Origin: Tetmemena sp. SeJ-2015
Taxonomy: Eukaryota; Ciliophora; Spirotrichea; Sporadotrichida; Oxytrichidae
Direction: 5' to 3'
Length of the DNA: 64,000 bases
Assembly: GCA_027382625.1 (NCBI GenBank)
Contig: JAJKFJ010022915.1
Coordinates: 112,686 to 176,685, forward strand
A program made the translations under genes and the position numbers. Below, in pieces: positions 23,101-34,700 of this stretch. Under the pieces are notes generated by a model, which saw only the letters and a program-made list of their open reading frames with translations, was not told the origin of the DNA and searched no databases. Each line of letters begins with the position of its first letter. Position 1 is the stretch's first letter.

Positions 23101-25626
23101 GCATCTTGTAAATTTGATCTTACTTTGTGAAGTCATCAATTACATTCACCTAACTAAAGCAGCTTAAATTGGGAAAATGGAACAGGAAAGTTTATAAACT
23201 TTCAAGTAAATAATGTCTAAGGATACCTTAAGACATATTATCGTCGATGCTTATCCACACTACTTTTAATTCAATACAATGGTGGCTTTCTCGACTTAAC
23301 TCAAAACACTCTCACTCACTATAGATTTATTTTTTTAAATAGAGTTTCCTAGCAAAGAAGTCACTTCTATAAATTCCAAGCTTCTTTATTGCAAGTTCAT
23401 CTACGCTATTATCTAAATTAAAATTTTATATTATGGAGAAGGTTTATAATCTCTAAGTTTTGGAGGTAGTAAACATTAGACCCTCAGTTGAGGGCTAATC
23501 GCGGCATTTCAATTAACCGAGTAAAGAAGAGGAATTAGAGTTAGCTAAACTTGATAAGAATTTTCTAAGTTTAACGAAACAGATATTTGCTAAAAATAAA
23601 AGTACCCTCCTTGTATGGAATGTGTTCTATCCAGTGAAGTCATCGCTCTTCACTAACACCATGACTGTGCTGCAGGAAAATGCTATCAAAGCCATTCCTA
23701 GCTTATAATACTTGAATAATGTCGAGTTGAGTGATTATAGAGATCACTATTCGAAAAAGGAATAGATATGCACTGATATTGGAAATCAGTATGCTGAAAT
23801 TAGCTTATCTTAATGCATTAAACTGGGAGTAAATGAGAGTCGAAAAATACTCTACTTATTCGATAACTATAGATTTAGTTTAAACTTTACTAGCTTCATG
23901 TCTCACATCCTTGGAGCTGCAATATCCTGCCATGCTCACGTCTAGGGAAAAGGAAACTCAACAAAGCTCAAGTTTCTTACTTTTGACGGTGTTTAAAAAC
24001 ACAAGCTTGAAGATTTTCTCTAGAACGCAATCGATAGAGATGGATGTTTCGATATCTTGAACTTTGCAATAGGTAAGTATTTATTACATTTGTAACTTAA
24101 TTTAGACACACTTGATATCGAATTGATTCTCTACTCTGACTTCAAATTTTTCCTTTTCATCCTTTTCCAAAGCAAATTCCAACTTAACAGTTTGAAGTTC
24201 TTCAAGTTTAGCCTTCCCTTCATATACGAAGTGGAACTAGAAATTATTCTCTCAAACTTCAGAAAGCTAACAACTACTACCACTAATTTGGCCAACCTCA
24301 CAAGAATAAGCTTCAAGGGTGTGACTTTTAAAAGCAGTGATGTGGATGAGAAGACTGGTGAGTTCAAGAAAACTACCTTTGACACCCTAATAGAGCTGCC
24401 TTCATTAACTGACTTGAATCTAAGCTACACTAATTTTCTTCACTGCTTCTCTGATGAGATACTTGGAGAGTTTTTCAGAAAATTTAAGTAGAAGGAAGGA
24501 CTTAAGAGATTAAGCGTTGCACTATACATTAATTATTCATTGAAGATAAATTTCTCATCTTCATCATTTAAATAGTTGCACATGTAATGACAGATCTAAT
24601 AAATATAAGGAGATACTCAAGACTTCTAGAAAGTCTACCTCCGGAGCTAGAAAGGCTAAATATTTCATATAACTAAGTCCTCCCAGAAACCCTCTTTAAT
24701 CATGCTTACTATCAAGTGCAGAAAATTAAGATGACCTACTAACTTTGCAAATCACAATAGTTGAATTTCATAACCAAGCAAATAGAGTTAGATAGTGCCT
24801 TCTAAGAAATTGCGGAGTTCATAGTCAGAAAGAAGGATGATATTAGATTTAGAGAGATTCAATTTCATCCTAAGAGGTGGCTTATAATGAAAAATTAGCA
24901 AATCAATGAAGACCCAGTTTAATAAGAAAATAAGGAAGAATTCTCTTTCTCAACAAAATGCATGCACGAATTCTTAATAAATTTAGAATACTTGAAGATC
25001 AACAACTTTAAAAGGATCATCATGAAGGACTTCGATTTTAGAGCTTTTGAAAATACTTTAGATTTTAACGATCTCATTCTATAGCTTTTGGAAAGCGGCT
25101 GTTTGTAAAATCTAGAGGAGATATCTTTCATAAATGTGAACTTTGGATCCTTATTTAAAGTCAAAAATCAGATCTTATTTGAATGTAAACATTTATTTTA
25201 AAAGATCAAACAATTTTAGAGGCTGGAATTCCTAAAAATGATACAAGAGCGTTGCAACCTTCAAATTCTAGATATGAATGCTTATTTAAAATATTTTTAG
25301 ATGTAAGCGATAACAATCTGACACCTTCAAATATCGTTGACTTAATTGTTGCTCTTAGGAGAAATTCTTGCAACTTTGCTTAACCTGAATAAGTTGAACA
25401 TAATCATTTAATTCCCTTCAATTTTCGGATTCTAAAAATTAGTAATGCTAACAACAAATGGCTAATGAATTAAAAGCTCTTTCAAGATTTGAAAAGATAG
25501 ATGGATGCAGTCTTTTTAGATTGCAAAGACTTAAAATACTACATTGATAGAATCAATGACCTGATTTTGTTTGAGAAAGTATAGATAACGTAATCTTAAC
25601 CTGAATAATAATTAGATATGTAATGA
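20150..25626 (+). CDS. LRR-like protein gene in many segments
   Basis: A series of forward coding segments with TAA/TAG as Gln, ending at TGA 25624-25626. The first segments (20165-20350, 20490-20625) read VAFLDVNSIFKKLPGLNSDV and SISNTAELQTLFNFLF. The middle (about 21700-24070) is rich in Leu-spaced repeats such as LSTLILDLDLLSKDF and LKTLSLTIDLFF. A GT-AG intron is likely at 24073-24105. Later: LPSLTDLNLSYTNF, LERLNISYNQVLPETLF, LQILDMNAYLKYF and SDNNLTPSNIVDL. These are irregular leucine-rich repeats, normally protein-binding. Many AT-rich breaks (20350-20490, 20800-21600 and others) look like IESs or introns. A single-base shift occurs at about 25303 in a T run. It is possible that more than one gene is present. 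Confidence 0.6.
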
Positions 25627-25714
25627 TTATAAATTCAAATTAAGGATTTCACTTTTTCCCTGAAGAAGAAGATTATTCAATATTTTTCTGAAAGAGATAA
25701 GAAAATAAAATAAA

Positions 25715-28700
25715 ATGATGTAGAAAAGGAAGGAACTATTGAAGGGGGTTAACTCAGATCTTGTTGAAGATATTGAGTTGCACACCAATTTTTTGATAAA
25801 CAAAAGAAAAAATAGGCTTAAGAATAGACCCAATGACAGATCGAAGCTACTCTATAGAACTATAAATGAGGGATACACGAAAGGGATAGATGCTTAGATA
25901 TAACAAGAATATGGTGTGAATCCTCATATGGGGGATCAAATCGCTTCACAAGAGCATTCTAATTATGGAAATCATTTTCGAATATCCTATTTTAAACGCC
26001 CATTTATTCAGAACTCTCAATGAAGAGAAGAGAGCGATGATTTTTCATAAACGCGGAAGTTTGAGCAACGATAGAGACTCTAAGCATGAGATTACGACTT
26101 TATCCAACAAATTTGACAAGCAGGAGCTCGAAGCTAACTCTACCTCGTAACAGCTATCCTTCGTCTCTACCTAATAGAGATTGAATATTTCAAGAAATAA
26201 GAGACCCGGTTCTTCTTAAAAGAGACAAGAGGAGTCGTTTCTTTATAACCAATAGGCTCCTAGAATACTTCTGACAAAGAAAAATTAGTAAGATGATATT
26301 TTGTCACAATTGAACAAGCCATCAAGAGATACGGATAATAAGACTTTAGCTGCTAGCACTCATGAAAGGATGACTGCAAACTAAAGTAGAAATATTCATA
26401 CTGCTGAAGGACTCAGAGCATCACAGCAATAAGTCAAAGTTTATATGGTATCTTATTTTTCTTTCAGATGAGATTATAAACAGCAATAGGCTTCTCCCAG
26501 TTTTAATACAAACCAGATGAATATAATCCAAAATACAAATCCAAACTCCTCTTTTTTGAGATCCATAGCAGTTTAGAATTTTTAAAACACTTTGAATTTT
26601 AATTTTTTAATATGAGAATCAAGCCAACACTTCAAGAGCACAATCACACAGGCAAGCTAGTGTAAGGCAAAGTCTAGCAGACAAGTTTAGATTTCCAAGT
26701 CGAAAGCTAAAAAACTCTGAATACCTCGACGTTATAAAAAATAGAGGAGAGTATAGAAAGGATAGACTCATTCAGAAATTCAAGAATCAAGTTAATAACT
26801 GGATTAGTATTTTTTTGTTAAGTGAAAGCTCATGTTGATCCCACAATCATGGACAAAAATTTAGATTTAAAAGTTCAGTCTAAGTTCCCAGGTGAGTAAA
26901 ATCAACAGAGTGGATTCCTAAAAAATCAGCACCTTAAGTTTCAGGCAAATTAATATTTCCTTAAATTCATTTTAATGATAGCGATCACGACTTTAAGTAA
27001 GACGGTTCTAACTGGACTCCAAGTTTGAATTCTAATCAGAAATATTAAAGACCCATGTCTCAGAATTTTTCCAGAAATAGAAGATTCAGCATGAGAAAAG
27101 AAAATTAAACTATGATTGAGGTGCAAAAAGTGCTTAAATTTATGGCTCAAACTTAGAATTTAAATCTATAAAATATTCTTCAATAAATCTTTTAAGAAGG
27201 ATTTGAGATCATCAAGAGTTGCAAAAACCGTAGCATCAAATACTAATGATCCTTTTTAAAGTTTAACAACTCTTTTTTAATCCAGCAATTCTAATCACTG
27301 GTTCAGATACTACAGGTATCCCTGATACTATCAGTCCTAGAATGAGAACTGGCTACATTCCTGAAATACTCAAGTCTATTCGAAACAGGGACTACCTCTC
27401 AACTATGGTCTCAGAGGTCATCTAAACTCGTAAAACCCATGGTGATAGCCACAAACTGGAGTAAATGAATACAGATGAGACTAATCAATATAGACTTCAA
27501 GACGCTATGGTCTAAGTGATCCAGGATGACTCGTAAAAGCAAGAATTCCATATTCTTAAAGCTTCAGATATTAAAAACAAGTATCAGACTATCCAAGATG
27601 ATAAGACTGTAGTTAGCGATTTACCAGGCAAGAGTAAAAATGAGCCCAGATTCTTAGACAAAAACTGCAAGAAGTTTATAGTAAGCAAGAAAGAATAAAT
27701 CCTTTTATTATTATCTATTCATTTTAAATCCATGAGATAATTTCAAATCAAGCTATTAAGCCGGGAGAGCATCCCACACTTACTCAACAGTACAGCGACA
27801 TCAATCAAATGAATGATCTCTCTCTAGAAGACTTCATAAATCAAAACCACCTTCATCCACTCTAATATCATCAGACGTTTGCCTCCTAGTCAGCTAATCA
27901 AGTAAGCAAGTTTGAATTCTTCTTGGTCAAAGGTAACTAGTATCTTCATATTCAAAGTTTCATTTTAAGTTTTTTTTTCTCTTTCATAAAGAAGACTACA
28001 ACAAGGCAAAGAGATTTTTCTAGGATGGCTTGAGGAACTATCCTAATTCTATTCCCTACATTTTCAACATAGCCTTGATTCACTTCATAAAGAAAAGCTA
28101 CTCTAAAGCTTAGCAAGTTTATGAAGAAATCTTCAAGAGGCAGCCTGACTCAGTTTCCATTTTCTACAACTTGCTTGTGACTTTACTAAACCAAGAAAAC
28201 TATATAGAGATATTGAATTATAGAGACGTGAATAGCTACACTAGACCTCGAGTGCTGATGAGTCAGTCCCAGATGAATATCAATAAGATCATGATATACT
28301 CAGCAAACAAGTTCCACAAAGGTGATGCCAAACTCTTAAGTGCTTAAAATGAGGGAGAGAACTCAAAATTCACCTCTTATACTGCATAAAGAGCAAGTGA
28401 TACTATTTAGAAGTCCAATTAGATAAACAATTCGAAATGAACATTCAGACCCTCCAAAGTTAGAGTGAAACAGAATTCGAGAAGAAAGCATAGTAGGCGT
28501 AGTTGACTTTTAGTGACAAGTATTTCAAAAAATACGATATAACTTCAAAACCTAAGAAGAATCTGCAGAAGATAGAAAACCAGAAAAGGTAGTAGTCTGC
28601 ATAAATAAGCACAGCTGCGAATAATCATACCTATAATTTCTCGAATCCAATCGGAGTAAGTCAATAAAGTCACGAGAAGAAATCGATGATAGAAGAATTC

Positions 28701-31700
28701 AGGAAGTAATTTGAAAGAAAGAGGCAGAAATTCAACAAGATTCTTGATGCAAGAGAGAAGTGATGAAGGATAGAGATAATCTATATTCAAATATAGATAC
28801 TCACATCATTAAGAATGGAGATGTGAGAAGCAGAACACCGGAGGATAGTAATAGAAAGTCACCGATGTACTTCACATCTCAACTTAAAAGGCTAGATCTA
28901 ATAGCTTAGACAATATTTACAAGGAGCTTTCTGAATTGACTAGAATCTATACAAAAGGATACAAAGACCCTATCGATGAAAAGTATAAGGAACTAATAGA
29001 GGACTTTTTTTCAAAAAAAATGGTTCTTAAAAGAAAAGATCGGGAAGAGTAAAAAGACCAAAAGAAAATTAGGCCTTGGATGACTGTCTCAAGTGAAAAG
29101 CTTACTCAAGATAACCCATGATGAGAAGCAAGTAGATGGACAGAGCTAGATCTTTTATTAAGAGCTCTATCGGAGCTAAGACTAAAAAGGAGGGTTAAAA
29201 AATAGCTAAAAATATTGAGTCACTAGTTGAAAATCACATTTACAAGATTTAAGATACTCTAAAAGGCGATAAGCAGAGAAGACATGAAGCTCAAATTTCA
29301 GAACTTCAAGAGGATCTCCAAATGAATGAAAGCTCCCTGAATCCTTTGAAAGCAGAATTCGGAGATGAGCAACTCAAAGATATAGATAAGTCTTTTGTAG
29401 ATAGATTAGAAAAAATGAAGGACTTAAATCAGTTGACAGAGGATTAAAAGCTAATGTAGATCTTAGGAATAACTGGCTAAGATCTGGAAAAGCGAAGAGA
29501 GATGGAATCTGATAAGCTCCTGCTAAATATATTTTGCATGTCTTATGTCCAGATGGAGTGACATCTGAGGATAAGGAAAACTTCGATAGAGACACTGATG
29601 AATTCTTGAGCTACTTATAAAACAACTATTTGATCAAATCTACGATTGTTCCTGGGACTGAAATTCCTCACCTCTTTAGAGACAGCTAGTACTATGAATA
29701 AATCAAGAAGTATTTAGACAAGCTCTCTCAAACTATAACATCAAGGCTTGGAATTTTTAACGAAGATCTCAATTTATCAACGTAAGAGCAAGAAGTTGAA
29801 GTAAAATGGGAGTCACCTCTGAAAACACCCCATCACTAAAAGTAGAGTCTCTATTCCTAAATTGTTAAAAAGAGCTAGGAGCTTGACGGAGAGAGTACAG
29901 CCAAAAGTACATTAGCCTACATTTTCCTCTAGAAAATTAATACGATGGGCTTCTTAAATAAAATAGTTAAAGACAATATAAGCAAGATCAAATCTAAAAG
30001 AAAGAAGGCTTATTCGACGAATGCAAATAACCTGAATACTTAAGAGCTGAAATTCGTTGAGCAACAACTCGTTAAATAAGGAGGTAGATTGTTAAGACTA
30101 GTAGACTATCAACTTATCGATAATGTGCTCTAAGATCTTAGGTTCTTCTCTATATTTGAAAAGGATGTTCGAGTTAAGATTTATAAGTTAGCAAAATACA
30201 TGAAGGTTTCAGACTCTACTGAGTCGATAATAGATCCTGACATAGAAATAACAGAGAATATTTACATTCAAAACCCCAAAACCCCATAATATGATAAGAA
30301 AGTGAAAATAAGTTGTGTATTTCTTTATTAATACTTATAATCATGCTAAATTTTAACCCTAAACAGGCAATCTAAAGTCTTCTAGAAAGGTGACCTTGAC
30401 GTCTGTCTCATATTCTCTGAAATTTTATACCATTAAGTGCTTCCTCTATTTCAGATAACTGAGTGTTAGGTATAGGTTGCTTGATTATTACTTGTTTACT
30501 AACTTTTTCCAAAGTTCTAATACCTTGTCTATCTTACAATGTCTGCATCTTATTATATCTGCATCATCTTCACTTTCACACTAGTAGTATTCCTCTGGTT
30601 TCAGATCGCATTCAAGTATGTTGCAACTATAGACCAAATGTCCACTGCACTGAAGCGTTGAGCCAAGTCTGTCTCTAGGAAAAGTAGAGTTCCTTGCCGC
30701 ACCGATGCTTCCTCAATGTTTTTCCTTCTTACAACTCTGTTGTTGAAGTCTATGACAGTGCTCTGACTGGTTCCAAAGTTTTTCATGATGTTCTCTGGCT
30801 TGAGATCTCTGAATCCCAACTCATGCAACTCCATCACTCCTCTAAACGACGTCAGTGAGCAATAGCCGCAGTAAGCTAGTACTTGTTCCGCCTCGTGCTG
30901 AGAAATTCTCTTAGTGTTAACTCCCATTTAGGAAGGCGAATGGCATGTAATCATGATCGATAAACACCAGCAAGATGAAAACGTACTTCAAGTTTTTTCC
31001 CTCGCTTCTCTCAACCACTGTGCATTCGGTTCGCGAACTCGTAAGACCCTCTCTCTTCCTTCTATTACAAGGTATCGCATAAGGAAGATCTTGTGAAGCA
31101 CACTCTTCTTGTAGGATGTGTCTCTTCGCTTCGCATCAGCCAGGTGGAGGTAATTTTGAACCCACACTCCTCAAAGCCCCAACTCTCAATCATGGAGTCT
31201 TGCTTTGAGCTAGCTGAAACTTTAACTGACACCATACACTAAGGCTTCTGATTCATGAACTCAATCTTCCTCTTCTCTCCTCTTGCTCCTCATTTAGTGA
31301 ACCTTGTCAAGGTTAATATTATTCCAGGTAAATGAAGCGTATATTCTTTTAAAGTTTTCTTATCCTCAATTACGAACTCAGCCATGTGCTTCTTCTCCAT
31401 GTGTTTCTTGAGGAAAGCAGAGTGAGAGAATGTCTGCTCACAAGGTGAGCAAGGATAGCGACCGTCCACTTTCTAATGCTTCATATAGATCTTAGGTTTG
31501 TCTGAGTGGACTTTCCTTGATGTTGCGCTTGAGCTCTCGAGTATTCGCAACTGGTCGTTACAATTACTCGGCATTCAAAAAGTTTCTTTCCTCATTGATC
31601 TCTGGAGCAGCAACAAAGAGGACAGGTGCGATAGTTTTAAACGCCCACCGACTTCTCAACTCTTGGCTTGACATTAAAGCACAGAGATCTCTTGCTCGAG

Positions 31701-34700
31701 CTCAAGTTCAGAGAGGTCTCCCTTGCACTTAGTGCACACACAGCATCTTGTTTGGTTGATGTTCCGAACATTAGTTTAGCTGTGTTTGCTAAGGTTGCTT
31801 GTCTCTTAGCTAGGTTCGTTGCCATCTTAAATTCAAATTTTAAAATATTATTAAGAAGAGCCAGCCACTTATTATTATGTATGCTGTTGCCTTTGATTTT
31901 GAGCACTCACCAGAACATCAGAGTGCAAAAGATGTCAATTATTAATGTTCTTCTTTCTTATTTGTTATTAGATAGCTCCATATTTATCTCTTATTCTGCT
32001 TGAGTTTGGCTACGAATTAAGTTCAAAAACGCAGTTTGTAGTGCTACTAATTCCCTAGGCAACCATGTTAGATAATGTCGACGTCACGAAAGCCTTAAAA
32101 ATAGCTGCTACTAATTTCATTGCACGCGCATTGAACACTGCCTACTAGATTAAGTTGCAGCAACTTTTAGTATTGCCTACTAATTAAGTTTTAAGTATAA
32201 TTATATTAATTTAATGGAGCCACCACATATAAAAAGCAGCTCCATCTTTCACAACTTGCACCTGATTCGCTGAGTTCTCTAGCTCTTTCTATTTCAGCTT
32301 GTCATTCTATAGGATCTCACTATTAAATAGTAAGACTTGAGCTTCGTTCGGATCTAGACCAATAATAATAACTTGATTTTCAAATAGAACAACGAGTACT
32401 CGAGCAAGATAGTGGAAAACTTGAATGTTAAGCGATTAAGATGAGCGCAAGAGTTGAGCAACAGGGTCCGAAGCAAGGAAGACCTCTACAAGTACCTCAC
32501 TAGCAAGGTAATAAGCTCTCTTGCTAAGAAGCTCTCATATGGAGTAACAATAAGCTTAGTTGGTTTGTTCCTTCCGACAATTAAGGAGAGAGATCTCCTT
32601 CCTCAAAGCAATTCTTGCTGATGAGAAGAAAAGCTCTCAAAACAATCGAGTCAACATGATGGAGATCCCAAACTATCCTGAGATCTCACTCACTAATATG
32701 TATGACGATTGCGAAGGGAGATCCAGAGGTTGCTCTATTCCTTTTCCTAACAAGGAACAACTCCCAAACAAGTTGCCAGAACGAAGGTTCTCTTTGGCGT
32801 CCTTGCTACTGTACGTGCCGAGTACCTCAAAGAAAAAAATTTAAAAGCCACACAGGAAGAGATTCTAAGTAGAGGAGAACGACCCAAAAAAGCAACGAAT
32901 AGTTATCAGCGACGAATGGTTGAGCAGCTTCAGAAGTATCCCACTTCTCTAGTAAGTTTTTAGAGTTTAACTGTGTAGAGAAACCTGGCACTGGCCATCT
33001 ACTTAATGAAGGAGAGAGCAAAGGTATTCAGAGCACGAAGCAAAATACAAGCATCGAGGTGAGCAACGTCTATCACTATAAAAACTTAGGGACGACGAGA
33101 TCTGCACATAGATTGCGGGGTAGCAGCCAGTTCAAGGATGAGGAAGCTAGGTCCATCTGCGCCCAACAGAAGAGAGAAAGGAAACCTCTTAAGAATCCCT
33201 TCTTCCCAGATTAACAAAAGTGACTTAAGTCATTAAGTTAAAGCCTTAAATACTTTTCCTAAATATTCACTCTACCTTAACTCTCTCCCACATAACTTTG
33301 TCTTCTCTTCATCCACTCTCTTACAACTACTCACTATTAAAATCCTCTGTATCGATAGCTTAATCATGCATCAATTGATAGAGCAGCAGTTCTGTATTAG
33401 TGTCCCTTAACTAAGCTTCCAGTTAAAACTCAATGCCGCTTGAAACCTGGCGAGTATGGAAACATTAAAAACAGGAGCTGATGTTCAACTCAGCGTATGC
33501 CTTCTTCGCTTCCTTTGTCTTGTGTACGCCTGAGGCTGTCAACGAGTAGAACGATTCACCGTCTGTGATCTTCTCTCTGAGCCTCTTAAGGAACGCAACA
33601 TACTTGCTCTCGCTTTATAGAGCGAGGATGAACGACATAAGCTTCTAAGCCTGAGTCTTCGCTGATTCCTGCCAGTAACGCACTTTGTAGTTAAATTTAC
33701 TTTCTACTCGTAAACTTCTATGTTATCCTGCTTCTATGTACCAACTCTTCTTCATGAAGGGGTTGTGTGAACACAGATTCGTCAGCACATACAAAACTCC
33801 ACGCTATCCCTCTCACACCTGCGCAGCTAGTCGTAAATATATTTCACATTATTATAATAAAATGGCTTAGTGAAGTCTATAACGCCCTTCACTCGATTCA
33901 CAGTTTTGAACGTTATGCCATTTCAACGATTGATGGATCTTACAGTCTACGGAGAGATCTTGAGATAAGGAAAACTATCTATGGAAGATCTTCGCGCGCT
34001 ACTCCCAAACTGAAGTGCGCTTAGTGCGAAGAGTTTGAGCATCAATCAAAATTCATGTGCGCCATCTTGAAAACTTAGAAGTGCGATGGAGGAACAGCCT
34101 ACAACTCCCTAACTTGCTCATCTGCCCAAAGCAACTTGCAAATGCCGAGAGTGATAGTGCGCGCTGCACTCTCAACATTTGGGCGCATGCGATTGATTGT
34201 TGAGAACTGGTTATTACTACACTGATAAGGGTGACTACATCCATACCTTAGAGTTAAAAAGTAAAAAACTGAGATAGGATGGATCATGTAGTTATTTTTG
34301 AGTAATTCGCGTTTGACTTGCATGATAAATTATTATAAAGAAATTAATTATACACAACTTATTTTCACTTTCTTATCATATTATGGGGTTTTGATTGTCC
34401 TCTGTGGTTCATTATTTTTTCAGTAACTCTAATGAAGAAGGACCTCGACTTAGGGATTGATATACCTTTGACAACATTCAAAGCTGGAGACTGCTTTGGA
34501 GACCTGAGTATTTAATCTCATACTGTCAATCCATTCGATCTCCTAAGCAAGAATAAAGTATATGCGAGAGCTGATGAGGGCGACGCTTGTCATTTAGTAA
34601 TTATTAAAAGAGAAGCCTTCATAAGTGCAATATTTAAGGAGATGAAAGAGAACCTATACAAGAAAATTATGATGTTGAAGTAGGCTGATTTCTTTTCAGA

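Larger units (their letters stand above)
30269..34393. mobile_element. Telomere-bearing element (TBE) DNA transposon, 4,125 bp
   Basis: The left end is CAAAACCCCAAAACCCC (30269-30285), two copies of the C4A4 spirotrich telomere unit. The following ~45 bp (CATAATATGATAAGAAAGTG, then AAAATAAGTTGTGTAT) recur inverted at the right end, where the terminal telomere motif is only GGGGTTTTG (34385-34393). The target duplication ATT lies at 30266-30268 and 34394-34396. Length, ends, trinucleotide target and gene content (zinc finger/kinase, Tc1-like transposase, small third ORF) match TBEs of Oxytricha, which are removed in bulk during macronuclear development. Removing the element plus one ATT (4,128 bp, multiple of three) rejoins ENIYI to VLCGSLFF in the host CNB domain. 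Confidence 0.93.

Noticed and set aside
30269..30285. Telomere repeat C4A4 as a chromosome end
   Set aside because: It is internal, flanked by an ATT duplication and continuous host coding sequence, and matched by an inverted copy 4.1 kb away, so it is a transposon terminus.
31668..32003. 111-codon forward frame inside the TBE
   Set aside because: It lies antisense to the start of the zinc finger/kinase gene and has no recognisable features.
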